NCBI RefSeq assembly: GCF_015558675.1
Contig: NZ_JADMOL010000008.1
Location: 118,336 to 176,223 of the forward strand
Direction: 5' to 3'
DNA from: Paenibacillus sp. 1001270B_150601_E10
Lineage (GTDB): Bacteria; Bacillota; Bacilli; Paenibacillales; Paenibacillaceae
Length of the DNA stretch: 57,888 nt
Shown: positions 42,234 to 50,968 of the stretch, one piece after another
Layout of the letters: each line of letters opens with the position of its first letter
How positions within the stretch are numbered: the first letter of the stretch is position 1
Notes under the pieces: model-generated
The model's database searches: none
Seen by the model: the letters and a program-made list of their open reading frames with translations, nothing else
Told to the model about the DNA's origin: nothing
Position numbers and translations under genes: made by a program

Positions 42234-42260
42234 AAAAGAGACAGCTTTCACTGTCTCTTT
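42234..42260 (-). terminator. Intrinsic terminator of aspA
   Basis: AAAGAGACAG, six-base loop, CTGTCTCTTT; minus-strand tail TTTTTG. Confidence 0.85.
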
Positions 42261-42298
42261 CATCATTTATTCGTGGAAATTCTTCTCCACCCACCCTA

Positions 42299-43723
42299 TT
42301 ATTGGCGGTCAAACAAGACAGCACCCGCGATTCCAGGCTCTGTCATCTCATAGGGATCGAGAATCAAATCCAATTCTTCTTCTGTGAGGACTTGATACAT
42401 CAGGCACAACTCACGTACAGATTTCCCGGACTCTGTCGCTTCTCTTGCAATTCGAGCAGCTGTCTCATATCCCAAGTGTGGACTAATCGCTGTAATGATG
42501 CCAACGCTTTGATCCACATATTCCTTACAGCGATCCACATTGGCTTCAATGCCATCGATGCAGTATTCACGGAACACACGCAAAGTGTTGTTCATAATCG
42601 TTAAGGACTCTAGAAGATTAAAGACGAGCACCGGCTCCATCACGTTAAGCTCAAGCTGTCCCGCTTCAGACGCCAAGCAAATCGTATGGTCATTGCCAAT
42701 CACTTGGAACGCAGCCTGGTTCACGACCTCGCACATAACAGGATTCACTTTCCCTGGCATAATGGAGGAGCCTGGCTGACGGGCTGGCAGACGAATCTCG
42801 CCAAGACCTGCTCGAGGTCCTGACGCAAGCAAGCGAAGATCATTTGCCATCTTCGACATGTTCATCATACATACCTTAAGCGCTGCGGATACTTCGGTAT
42901 AAGCATCCGTGTTCTGTGTAGCATCGATCAGATGCTCTGCACGAACAAGCGGCATGCCGCTTACTTCGGCAAGGATCTCCACGACACGCTTAATGTACTG
43001 TGGATCGGCGTTTAGCCCTGTACCTACAGCCGTAGCCCCCATATTCACTTCATACAAGTGTCCCTTCGTTTGCTCAACACGCTTAATATCGCGAGCAATC
43101 ATACGAGCGTAGGCCTCGAATTCCTGTCCAAGGCGAATCGGCACCGCATCCTGCAGATGCGTTCGGCCCATCTTAATGACGTGGCTGAATTCCTCTGCCT
43201 TCTTCAGCACAGATTGATGTAAGGCACGCATCGTCACAAGCAAATGATCAATCAACGTCAGCACAGAGATGTGAATGGCCGTTGGAAACACATCGTTCGT
43301 CGATTGCGAGCGATTGACATGGTTGTTCGGGCTTAAGCTTGCATAATCTCCCTTATCCTTGCCAAGCAGCTCAAGCGCGCGATTTGCAATCACTTCGTTT
43401 GTATTCATATTCATCGAGGTACCTGCTCCGCCTTGAATCGGGTCCACGATAAAGTGGTCATGCCATTTCCCCTCGATAATCTCGTCTGCGGCTTGTACAA
43501 TGACGCTGCACATATTAGGATGCAGCTGCTTTACCTCTGTATTGGCTAATGCGGCTGCTTTTTTTACGATGGCAAGACTCCGAATCAGATGCTCGTTCAA
43601 GCGATATCCCGTAATAGGGAAATTCTCTACAGCACGAAGCGTCTGAATGCCGTAATAGGCATCAGTAGGTACTTCTTTGGTTCCTAAAAAGTCCTTCTCT
43701 ACTCTTGTCATCAGCTTTGTCAT
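42299..43723 (-). CDS. aspA: Aspartate ammonia-lyase
   Basis: A 474-residue enzyme of the fumarase/aspartase superfamily that converts aspartate to fumarate and ammonia. The signature GSSIMPGKVNPV and the loop around TRVEKDFLGTKEVPTDAYYGIQTLRAVENFPITGY identify aspartase rather than fumarase C. GAGTSMNMNTNEVIANRA and MGRTHLQDAVP are also conserved. ATG 43723 is six bases after AAGGG. The open frame continues to 43834, but a good promoter occupies 43806-43834, so the longer start is wrong. It stands alone, without an ansA gene or dicarboxylate carrier nearby. Confidence 0.95.
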   Translation of the reverse strand: MTKLMTRVEKDFLGTKEVPTDAYYGIQTLRAVENFPITGYRLNEHLIRSLAIVKKAAALANTEVKQLHPNMCSVIVQAADEIIEGKWHDHFIVDPIQGGAGTSMNMNTNEVIANRALELLGKDKGDYASLSPNNHVNRSQSTNDVFPTAIHISVLTLIDHLLVTMRALHQSVLKKAEEFSHVIKMGRTHLQDAVPIRLGQEFEAYARMIARDIKRVEQTKGHLYEVNMGATAVGTGLNADPQYIKRVVEILAEVSGMPLVRAEHLIDATQNTDAYTEVSAALKVCMMNMSKMANDLRLLASGPRAGLGEIRLPARQPGSSIMPGKVNPVMCEVVNQAAFQVIGNDHTICLASEAGQLELNVMEPVLVFNLLESLTIMNNTLRVFREYCIDGIEANVDRCKEYVDQSVGIITAISPHLGYETAARIAREATESGKSVRELCLMYQVLTEEELDLILDPYEMTEPGIAGAVLFDRQ

Positions 43724-43805
43724 TGCGATCCCTTGCTTTCTCTCTAATATCAGGATTGCTCCTGTAACCTCATTTGAAGTAAGCGATTTCATCAACTTCA
43801 CCTTG

Positions 43806-43834
43806 ATTGTATATCCTATTATACTATTGGTCAA
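43806..43834 (-). promoter_or_regulatory. Promoter of aspA
   Basis: Minus strand: TTGACC at 43834-43829, a 17-base spacer and TACAAT at 43811-43806, 83 bases before the chosen start. Confidence 0.7.
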
Positions 43835-43875
43835 TTATGTTAATAGTTTTTATGCTATTAATTTTCTTTCCCACA

Positions 43876-43906
43876 AGAAAAAGCTGTCCAATACTGGACA
43901 GCTTCG
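43876..43906 (-). terminator. Intrinsic terminator of the DUF4870 gene
   Basis: AAGCTGTCC and GGACAGCTT around a six-base loop; minus-strand tail TTTC. Confidence 0.8.
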
Positions 43907-43921
43907 TCAAAGAACAAACAT

Positions 43922-44239
43922 TTATGCTTCTTTTAGAACCTTAATTCCTTTTATCACATTCCAGATGAGATAATACAGGCCGACTACGATGTACACGATA
44001 TAGGTAATAACGATAGCTGTTCCAACCCATACCCCGTTCATGCTACCAATGCCAATCGAGAATGAAGCAATAAATCCTAAAACCAGCATGATGAATGGCA
44101 CGACATGCGACCATAATGCGCTCTTGGCATGAGCTTTCACTTGATTATCAGCAATTAGCCATATAAGAAGCGGGAAGAGGAAGGGGGCAAAGAATATACT
44201 AAAATAACAAAGGGAAGATAAAATCGTACTTGGTTTCAT
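43922..44239 (-). CDS. DUF4870 family membrane protein
   Basis: A 105-residue protein with three hydrophobic segments (about residues 8-30, 45-65, 72-95). SLCYFSIFFAPFLFPLLIWLIADNQVKAHAKSALWSHVVP matches DUF4870, where a histidine or lysine pair follows the first helix. Its function is unknown. ATG 44239 is six bases after GAGGTGA. Monocistronic. Confidence 0.82.
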   Translation of the reverse strand: MKPSTILSSLCYFSIFFAPFLFPLLIWLIADNQVKAHAKSALWSHVVPFIMLVLGFIASFSIGIGSMNGVWVGTAIVITYIVYIVVGLYYLIWNVIKGIKVLKEA

Positions 44240-44355
44240 ATCCGTTCACCTCATTGAAACTGTCAATTTGTTGATAAACTTATTGTGCCATAGACTCGCT
44301 GTTCGTCCTATGGATTTGCCTTTCAACATGATTGCAATTTCGTAAGGTTAGGAAA

Positions 44356-45582
44356 TTATGGGGTCCACCAATTGCCTGACATCACCAGCATAGAAAATAG
44401 ACGAATGCTGTCTTCGTAGTACTGCTCTGCTGGGCGATTCACGTTGTGATCCCACAGCTTATTGAGCCATGTCTGGTTAGAGCTGCTCGTCATGGCGCTG
44501 ATGCCGAACGGTGCGTAGAAGGCACCGCTGTTGTAAGAACCTACATTAGAGCCGTCAAGCTTGTAACCATCCTTGATATTAGCTGGATTGTTCGACGCTT
44601 TTGTCTGAATAAAGCTGTTCAGCTTGTTGATCTGATTCAACGCACGATTATCTCCGCTTACGAGATAATCCATGGTAATGCGCCAAGGGGTCCGACAAGA
44701 ATTATAATAGTAGTTGCCGTCATTTGCCCCTTCCAGAAAATCTGCAGAGGCTGGCTTGTATACCCCGCTGTTCAGCACAACAAAATCTGGTAGCAGCCCT
44801 GTCGTCGAGCTGTTGTTCGTATAGATTGTATTCATAATGCTGTACGTCTTATTGATTACATTCGTCCACTTCGTATCACCCGTTGCCGCCTCAAAGGCCT
44901 TCATGTGGCTTAGCATAAAATCAGATGGTCGAGTTGCCGTGTTGTAGCTGCCGCTCGTTGCCCAATCGCCCAGCCTCAGCGTCCATTGCGTCTGGTTCAC
45001 ATCATTCGCCATGATCGCATTAATGATGTTTTTGCCTTCCTGCAAATAGTTTATAGCTCCGCTGCTTCCCCACTGCTTATCCGCCAGCAGCAAGGAATAG
45101 GCGATGTCCATATCACCATCTGTTGCAGAGTTCGCGCCTTCGATATTCTGAAAGCTGCTGTTTTGCTTCCATGCCATGAGATACGGGTTATTCTGACTTG
45201 GATGAGCCTTGTAGTATTGATAAAGGCCGTCGTAGTAAGTCTTTGCGTTCGTGTCATACCCTGACATAATGGCGGTAAAAAGCATCCCATATCCATGCGC
45301 TTCAGAGACCGTTTGACCTTGATCGTTGTACTTCACATAGTATTTTCCTGTTCCAGCGGGCTTCAAATACTTGGCTTTCCAGTCGTTCCACTTCGTCTTT
45401 ACTGCGTTATCCATCACCGTTTGCGTGACATGGTTCGGTTTAATTGTCCCACTCGTATAGGTTACATGCTGTGGAAAAGGTTTAAGGGGGGCATTCGCTT
45501 GAGCCTTCCCGTATGTAGGCACCACCATCACCATCATGAGAAGCAGCAGCAGGACTAGTTTTGGACTTTTCTTGTTTACCAT
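44356..45582 (-). CDS. Secreted glycoside hydrolase family 8 (glucanase or chitosanase)
   Basis: A 408-residue secreted enzyme: signal peptide with core LVLLLLLMMVMVVPTYGKAQA, cleaved near residue 29. The GH8 signature ATDGDMDIAYSLLLADKQW is at residues 153-171, and the proton donor is Glu94 in TVSEAHGYGM. Members cleave beta-1,4 bonds of chitosan, lichenan, cellulose or xylan; the exact substrate is not decided by these motifs. No cellulose-binding or dockerin module is attached. ATG 45582 is eight bases after GGAG. A perfect ribosome-binding-site-like sequence 57 bases further upstream may stabilise the mRNA (separate entry). Confidence 0.92.
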   Translation of the reverse strand: MVNKKSPKLVLLLLLMMVMVVPTYGKAQANAPLKPFPQHVTYTSGTIKPNHVTQTVMDNAVKTKWNDWKAKYLKPAGTGKYYVKYNDQGQTVSEAHGYGMLFTAIMSGYDTNAKTYYDGLYQYYKAHPSQNNPYLMAWKQNSSFQNIEGANSATDGDMDIAYSLLLADKQWGSSGAINYLQEGKNIINAIMANDVNQTQWTLRLGDWATSGSYNTATRPSDFMLSHMKAFEAATGDTKWTNVINKTYSIMNTIYTNNSSTTGLLPDFVVLNSGVYKPASADFLEGANDGNYYYNSCRTPWRITMDYLVSGDNRALNQINKLNSFIQTKASNNPANIKDGYKLDGSNVGSYNSGAFYAPFGISAMTSSSNQTWLNKLWDHNVNRPAEQYYEDSIRLFSMLVMSGNWWTP

Positions 45583-45638
45583 TTCGTTCGCTCCTATTCC
45601 TATAAAATCTATGAAACTCGTACGTTCTTCTCTTGACA

Positions 45639-45650
45639 ATCACCTCCTTT
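45639..45650 (-). promoter_or_regulatory. STAB-SD-like sequence in the GH8 leader
   Basis: Minus strand: AAAGGAGGTGAT, fully complementary to the 16S rRNA 3' end, but only three bases from an in-frame TTG and 57 bases upstream of the chosen start. Similar sites stabilise mRNA by binding ribosomes in Bacillus cry3A. Confidence 0.5.
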
Positions 45651-45805
45651 AAAAATATAACCATCCCTCTTTTCAACCATCGACATAGTCCTCTGTCATG
45701 ACTTTTTGCCTAATTCAACAATAGGATGATAGGCCGTTCTCTTTTTGCTTAAAATCATCTAATGTAATGTAGGGTTCATCATTATTCGACAAACAGGGGG
45801 ATCCA

Positions 45806-47044
45806 ATGAGAAAAGTAAGCGCATTAATATTGGTATTCAGCATCCTTATGGCAGCGGCCGCAAGTCCTATACAAGCCAAACAAGAAGCTGCGTCTATTTT
45901 TAAGGATATTAAGGGGCACTGGGCAGAAAAAGTGATCGTCGATATGGTCAATCAAGGCATACTGGATGGATATCCAGACGGGACTTTCCGACCGGAAGAA
46001 CCCGTAAAGATTGATCAGTTTATAAAAATGCTCATTTTGTCCTACTCTGATCTGCATCAAAATGGGGAAAGAAGCTGGAAGTCTTCCTTTTTGCAATCGC
46101 TAAGCGCAGAAAACCAGTCCATTATCCAGCAGGACTATCGGTACTTCAATTTCAAGCCAAATCCATCCGGATATTGGGCGGCTAATTATATTAATATCGC
46201 AAGCGATCTGCACTTGCTTAACAAGAATCGATACAGTGACTTTCAGGCAAATATGAATCGTGAGCATGTCGCTGAGGTGCTCTACTACACACTGAATGAG
46301 ACTGAGTTTCTAGAAGATGAGAAGTTCAGCATGAAAGAAGCTGAAGCCTATGGCGATCTCAAAAGTGCGACAGAACGAGAGCAAAAGTTTATTGCTGAGG
46401 CATTGGTGAAGGGCATTATGCAGGGTTATCCTAGCGGATACTTCGGTGTTGGGGACACGGTTACTAGAGCAGAATCCCTCGTTATTCTGAATCGCTTGAC
46501 GGACAAGTCCAAGCGCTTGAAGCCTGATTCATCCAAAGGTAAGCTCTCCCGCAGCGTTCCTACCTCGAATGGCGGATACAAAGTTATTGTATTCCCTGAC
46601 CAGCGAATGTATGATGCTTATGCGGCTTTGAAGCAAGCTGGGCAGACACGGGGCGTTAATTATGACTTCTATGAATCGACGCTGCGCTTATATAAGGATC
46701 AAGAAGAGAAAAACAATGTGCAAAAGCAGCCTGCCGGCTCCAACCATTATCAAGAGGAAGTCACCATGTCGTTAGATACCTCCTTTAATACATACAGCAT
46801 TACGGTACGCATGCGTGAAGGAACACTTGCACGCAACCAAGAGGCGGTAAAGACATTTGCGAACTTCTTGTTTGGTTACAATGCCAGCAGCTTCAATGAT
46901 TTGTTCATAGATGTGACAGGTCGTATACAAAATGGAGAGAAAGTCGAGTCAAGACAAGTGCTGATCGGCAGTGACAACGTGAACATTCAAGTGGATCCGA
47001 GTGGGAAATCCGTGATGTTCTCCATCTCAGCTAAAAGTTTATAA
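45806..47044 (+). CDS. S-layer homology (SLH) domain protein
   Basis: A 412-residue secreted protein: signal peptide (VSALILVFSILMAAAASPIQA), then three SLH-type repeats at about residues 31-80 (IFKDIKGHWAEKVIVDMVNQGILDGYPDGTFRPEEPV), 114-163 (degenerate) and 181-231 (GIMQGYPSGYFGVGDTVTRAESL). SLH domains anchor proteins to pyruvylated wall polymers. The C-terminal 180 residues carry no recognised domain. ATG 45806 follows AGGGGG. It is divergent from the GH8 gene and separated by 223 bases. Confidence 0.88.
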   Translation: MRKVSALILVFSILMAAAASPIQAKQEAASIFKDIKGHWAEKVIVDMVNQGILDGYPDGTFRPEEPVKIDQFIKMLILSYSDLHQNGERSWKSSFLQSLSAENQSIIQQDYRYFNFKPNPSGYWAANYINIASDLHLLNKNRYSDFQANMNREHVAEVLYYTLNETEFLEDEKFSMKEAEAYGDLKSATEREQKFIAEALVKGIMQGYPSGYFGVGDTVTRAESLVILNRLTDKSKRLKPDSSKGKLSRSVPTSNGGYKVIVFPDQRMYDAYAALKQAGQTRGVNYDFYESTLRLYKDQEEKNNVQKQPAGSNHYQEEVTMSLDTSFNTYSITVRMREGTLARNQEAVKTFANFLFGYNASSFNDLFIDVTGRIQNGEKVESRQVLIGSDNVNIQVDPSGKSVMFSISAKSL

Positions 47045-47057
47045 GAAGTTTATTGAT

Positions 47058-47095
47058 GTGCGCAGGACTGTTGAAGACCTGCGCACTTTATTTTT
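47058..47095 (+). terminator. Intrinsic terminator of the SLH gene
   Basis: GTGCGCAGG and CCTGCGCAC flank an 11-base loop, then TTTATTTTT. Confidence 0.85.
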
Positions 47096-47104
47096 CAGGA
47101 GTAG

Positions 47105-47992
47105 CTAAGCTTGAAAGGAAATATCCGCAATAATCGGGAAGTGGTCAGATGGGCATAACCCTAGAACATGATCAGCCAAGATCGCATAGCTCTTTACCTG
47201 AACGTTATCGCTTATGAAGATGAAGTCGATTGGAGAATCGAATTCCAGCCCTTCAGGAGAAGATTGCTCTACGATTTGCGGGAACATCTGTGCAGCCAAT
47301 GTCTGCATGTCAAAGCCATGGAACGTAAATGTTGGACCGATATGATGATACTGTGCGGCTCCCTCGGCATCACGCAGCTTCAGGTCTGGTACATCATCAT
47401 AACTCTGCTGTCCAGTCAGCACGCGGTAAGGCGAAGAATCCGAGGTGCAGTTGAAATCACCCGTAATAACGATTGGCAAATCAGCTGCTGCAGCCTCATG
47501 AACACGTCTAAGAATCAACTTGGCACTCTCTTCAATGGCCACCATACCGATATGGTCAAAATGAGTGTTAAGATGGAAAAAGGTTTGTTCGCTTAGCTTA
47601 TCGCGGAATTTCGCCCAGGTTGCAACACGATTGCAGGCAGCATCCCAACCTCTTGAGCCTGGCACATCAGGCTGCTCAGACAACCAGAATGATCCTGTCT
47701 CTAAGAGTTCCAGTCGGTCAGCCAAATAAAAGATACAAGCATACTCACCTTCTTGCTTGCCGTCATCGCGGCCTACCCCGACCCATTTATATTCAGGCAA
47801 CCGTGCCTCCATATCTTGAATCTGAGTGTGAAAAGCTTCTTGAATGCCAATGATATCTGCACGATGAATACGAATCATGCCAGCAACCATATCCTTGCGG
47901 CGCTCCCAGCCATTCACACCTTCCATATCATACGCATTCTTAATGTTAAAGGACATGCAGCGAAGATCTTGCAGTGATGACATCGCTTTCAT
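47105..47992 (-). CDS. Endonuclease/exonuclease/phosphatase family protein
   Basis: A 295-residue intracellular hydrolase. EEP catalytic blocks are in order: RCMSFNIKNA (metal Asn), IIGIQEAF (metal Glu), FFHLNTHFDHIG (His), PIVITGDFNCTSDS (Asp/Asn) and CPSDHFPIIADI (SDH). No signal peptide, so it probably acts in the cytosol on a phosphodiester or phosphate ester. It is similar to YafD-type or carbohydrate-linked members seen in Paenibacillus. ATG 47992 has GGGAG ten bases upstream. Convergent with the SLH gene. Confidence 0.9.
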   Translation of the reverse strand: MKAMSSLQDLRCMSFNIKNAYDMEGVNGWERRKDMVAGMIRIHRADIIGIQEAFHTQIQDMEARLPEYKWVGVGRDDGKQEGEYACIFYLADRLELLETGSFWLSEQPDVPGSRGWDAACNRVATWAKFRDKLSEQTFFHLNTHFDHIGMVAIEESAKLILRRVHEAAAADLPIVITGDFNCTSDSSPYRVLTGQQSYDDVPDLKLRDAEGAAQYHHIGPTFTFHGFDMQTLAAQMFPQIVEQSSPEGLEFDSPIDFIFISDNVQVKSYAILADHVLGLCPSDHFPIIADISFQA

Positions 47993-48176
47993 AATTGTTC
48001 CACTCCCTGTATGTACAAGTTAAACGTTTCGACTATATCTTACCTCTTATTTATCGATAGCACAATGAGGAGATTGTACTTCCTTTTCTATATGATTAAT
48101 GGGTAATCTTACCTTACAAAGCATAAGGAATGTCGCCTTTTCCAACATCCATCATATAAACGGCAATGCCATGACA

Positions 48177-48206
48177 AAAGGCCGAGAGAAGCTCTCCCGG
48201 CCTTTA
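48177..48206 (-). terminator. Intrinsic terminator of the second sugar-uptake operon
   Basis: AAAGGCCGaGAGA, AGC loop, TCTCcCGGCCTTT; minus-strand tail TTTTG. Confidence 0.85.
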
Positions 48207-48232
48207 TGCATAAGCAATAGCAAATGCTCCTA

Positions 48233-49933
48233 TTATTTATTTGCGCTGTCGTAGGCTTTTTGATAAATCTCCAGATATTGATTAAGCTGCATGCCCTCTA
48301 GGCCTTTTACATAGTTATCCCATTCTTTATTAATATCTTTCGATCCCGTAATGAACTGTGCCATATTGGACTTCACGTACTCCACTAAAGTTGTCTTAAT
48401 TTGCGCTGATAGGTCAGCATCCTCCAGTGCAATGAAAAGTCCATTCGGGTATTGCTCCTTGGAGTGATAGGGCTCATACTCCTTCGACACATCGTTTAGA
48501 CGCTTGCCGTAGCCGCCTTCTGCGAGCGGATCCTGCTGAAGTGCTGCCCAAGATCCACGGTAAGCATAGGTGCGCAGAGACGGACCAATTTGCTCCCATC
48601 CATCATTGTGAGTCGGAGATGGATTGGGATCGACGATTTCCGCATATTTCGCCTGCTCGCCATTCAGATCCAATTCGCCTTCGTTTGCCTTTCTCCAGCC
48701 CTTGCCCTCAGGACCATGCTCCTGAAGCACAATCGCTTCTTCCGTGAACATCAAATCTGCAAATCGGATAGCTGCAATTTGCTGGTCTTTCGTCGCTTTA
48801 TTCGTAATTGCAAACTGTGAGTTGTTAATACCCGCAAAGTTAAGCGTTTGCTGAACACCATTCGGCCCTTTAAGCGGCGGCACAACGACATAGTCCTTAT
48901 GTCTTGGCGTCGTATCATTCATTGGATACGCATAGCTGAGCAATGCGGTGGTTAATGTCCCCATAATGTTGTCGCCTTCACGGTTCGCTAGCTGTTGAAT
49001 CGCATCCGCATTTTGCGTAAATGCCGCTGGGTCAATAAGTCCCTCTTTATAAAGCTTATTCAAATATTCTAGACCTTGCTTCCATTCATCCGTATTGGCG
49101 ACAAACTCGACCTTCTCGTTCACTACCCGCAAAAAGGTTCCCGTCGTCTTCTCCGTATAATCATCCACGATAAAGGCGTTCATCAGGAATGCAGACACAT
49201 TTCCTGTCCACATCTCATCTGAACCCGTAAGCGGAATTTCATCCTGCTTGCCGTTGCCGTTCGGATCCTTCTCTCTGAAGGCTTTCAGCACCTGATAGAA
49301 TTCCTCAGTCGTGGTTGGAAGCTGCATGCCGAGCTTATCCAGCCATGCTTTGTTAATCCATACTTTCAGTGCATTGTCACAGTGATAGCACTCGTTCACC
49401 TGTGGAATAGCATAGATATTGCCGTCTGGAGACGTGATTGATGACTTCATGTATGGAATATCTTCCATCGCCTTTTTTATGTTCGGCGCATATTGGTCAA
49501 TCAAATCGTTGAGCGGAATAAATACGCCCTGCTTGCCGTACTTCATCTGCTCTTCCTTCGTAAGATTGCCATGCAGAATCACTTCTGGGTAGTCGCCGCT
49601 TGCCAGCATAAGCTGTTTACGGTCATTCAGCGCGTTATCTGGCACTAGATCCCATTCAATCTTAATGTTTGTCTTCTCTTCAGCCCATTTCGTGAACGCA
49701 TTCGTCTCCATGTTTTCGATGCTTGCAAACTGCGGAGCGAACATCTTAATCTTCATCTGCTCTTTCACGATTGGATATTGACCTACAGGGTTGAATAAAT
49801 CCTCATTCGCTTCAGTATTGCTTGCCCCTTCTCCATTGGTGCTGCTTCCTCCAGAGCATGCGCTAAGTACGAGTGTGATCGCTAACAACAAACTTATCAT
49901 GCCAACCCAAGATTGTTTCCAGCTTCTTTTCAT
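48233..49933 (-). CDS. Extracellular solute-binding lipoprotein (LplA-like)
   Basis: A 566-residue lipoprotein with signal ending VLSAC, then a Ser/Gly/Asn-rich linker. KMFAPQFASIENMETNAFTKWAEEKTNIKIEWDLVPDN and IYAIPQVNECYHCDNALKVWINKAWLDKLGMQLPTTTEEFYQVLKAFREKDPNGNGKQDEIPLTG are LplA-type patterns. It delivers an oligosaccharide to the two permeases encoded upstream. ATG 49933 is eight bases after GGAGGAG; the frame start at 49981 lacks such a site. As in the first cassette it is the last gene, after a 113-bp gap. The two cysteines in YHCD/NECY may be metal- or disulphide-related. Confidence 0.9.
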   Translation of the reverse strand: MKRSWKQSWVGMISLLLAITLVLSACSGGSSTNGEGASNTEANEDLFNPVGQYPIVKEQMKIKMFAPQFASIENMETNAFTKWAEEKTNIKIEWDLVPDNALNDRKQLMLASGDYPEVILHGNLTKEEQMKYGKQGVFIPLNDLIDQYAPNIKKAMEDIPYMKSSITSPDGNIYAIPQVNECYHCDNALKVWINKAWLDKLGMQLPTTTEEFYQVLKAFREKDPNGNGKQDEIPLTGSDEMWTGNVSAFLMNAFIVDDYTEKTTGTFLRVVNEKVEFVANTDEWKQGLEYLNKLYKEGLIDPAAFTQNADAIQQLANREGDNIMGTLTTALLSYAYPMNDTTPRHKDYVVVPPLKGPNGVQQTLNFAGINNSQFAITNKATKDQQIAAIRFADLMFTEEAIVLQEHGPEGKGWRKANEGELDLNGEQAKYAEIVDPNPSPTHNDGWEQIGPSLRTYAYRGSWAALQQDPLAEGGYGKRLNDVSKEYEPYHSKEQYPNGLFIALEDADLSAQIKTTLVEYVKSNMAQFITGSKDINKEWDNYVKGLEGMQLNQYLEIYQKAYDSANK

Positions 49934-50046
49934 GCCGTATTCTCCTCCGTTCAACTCATTATCCATTACATGACCCTCCAAGATACGTCTATCGAAGCTA
50001 ATGGAATCGCGCTGGACATCACCCCCTATACAGAATCTGTCTGCCT

Positions 50047-50946
50047 TTATCCCTTCAAGGAACCAATCATGACCCCTTTAACAAAGTGCTTCTGCACGAA
50101 TGGATATATAATCAGTACAGGTGCGCTGGAGACCACAATCAGCGAGTATTTCAGCAAATCCTTAAGGCCTTGTTGAGCCATCATCTGGTCCACATTCGCC
50201 ATCATCGATGCATCGACGGAGTTCAGAATCAGAATGTTTCGCAAAATAATTTGCAGTGGGAAAATATCAGGATTGCGCAAATAAATGAGAGCATCAAAGT
50301 AAGCATTCCAGTGTCCTACCGCGTACATCAAGGTCATAACCGCAATGATTGGCTTCGACAAAGGCAGTACAATGCTGAAGATGAATCTTAAGTCACTGCA
50401 GCCGTCAAGCTCCGCCGCCTCTGCAAGTTCATCCGGTATCGAAGTTTGAAAGAATGTTCTCGCAATGATGACCTGAAAAACTGCTAATGCGCCTGGAAGA
50501 ATCATGGCAAAGCGAGTATCGATAAGGCCCAATCCTTTTACAACAAGATAACTTGGGATCAGTCCGCCCTCGAACATCATTGTAATGACCAAAATCACCA
50601 TAAACAGGTTGCGTCCGTAAAACGTCTTGCGTGCTAGTGGATACGCCATCATGATCGTCAATGTGACGTTAATAAGCGTTCCGACCGCCGTATAGAACAA
50701 GGAGTTTATAAACCCGGTGCCGATCTGCGGATTATTGAACACCGCCTTATAGCCTGCGAGCGAGAAGTTTACAGGCCATAAGGTAACCTTCCCTGTAACA
50801 ACAGCCTGAGGCGAGCTGAATGACGCGCTTACAATATAGATCAGCGGAATAAGTACGATAAGCAGTATGATGGTTAGAAAAGTGTACACACCCGCAATAA
50901 AAATACGGTCGTTGAAGGTTTCCTTTATAGCTGTTGATCTGGCCAT
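50047..50946 (-). CDS. Carbohydrate ABC transporter permease (LplC/YtcP type)
   Basis: A 299-residue permease with six helices. EAA loop: IPDELAEAAELDGCSDLRFIFSIVLPLSKP. The C-terminus KHFVKGVMIGSLKG is the subgroup signature. ATG 50946 has AAAGGAG upstream. It follows the partner permease by 22 bases. Confidence 0.93.
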   Translation of the reverse strand: MARSTAIKETFNDRIFIAGVYTFLTIILLIVLIPLIYIVSASFSSPQAVVTGKVTLWPVNFSLAGYKAVFNNPQIGTGFINSLFYTAVGTLINVTLTIMMAYPLARKTFYGRNLFMVILVITMMFEGGLIPSYLVVKGLGLIDTRFAMILPGALAVFQVIIARTFFQTSIPDELAEAAELDGCSDLRFIFSIVLPLSKPIIAVMTLMYAVGHWNAYFDALIYLRNPDIFPLQIILRNILILNSVDASMMANVDQMMAQQGLKDLLKYSLIVVSSAPVLIIYPFVQKHFVKGVMIGSLKG

Positions 50947-50968
50947 GATGTCTCCTTTCTTTGTGGGA

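Noticed and set aside
45482-45676. Minus-strand open frame using the perfect AAAGGAGGTGAT site
   Set aside because: No start codon is at a good distance from the site, and the frame runs out of phase into the GH8 signal peptide.
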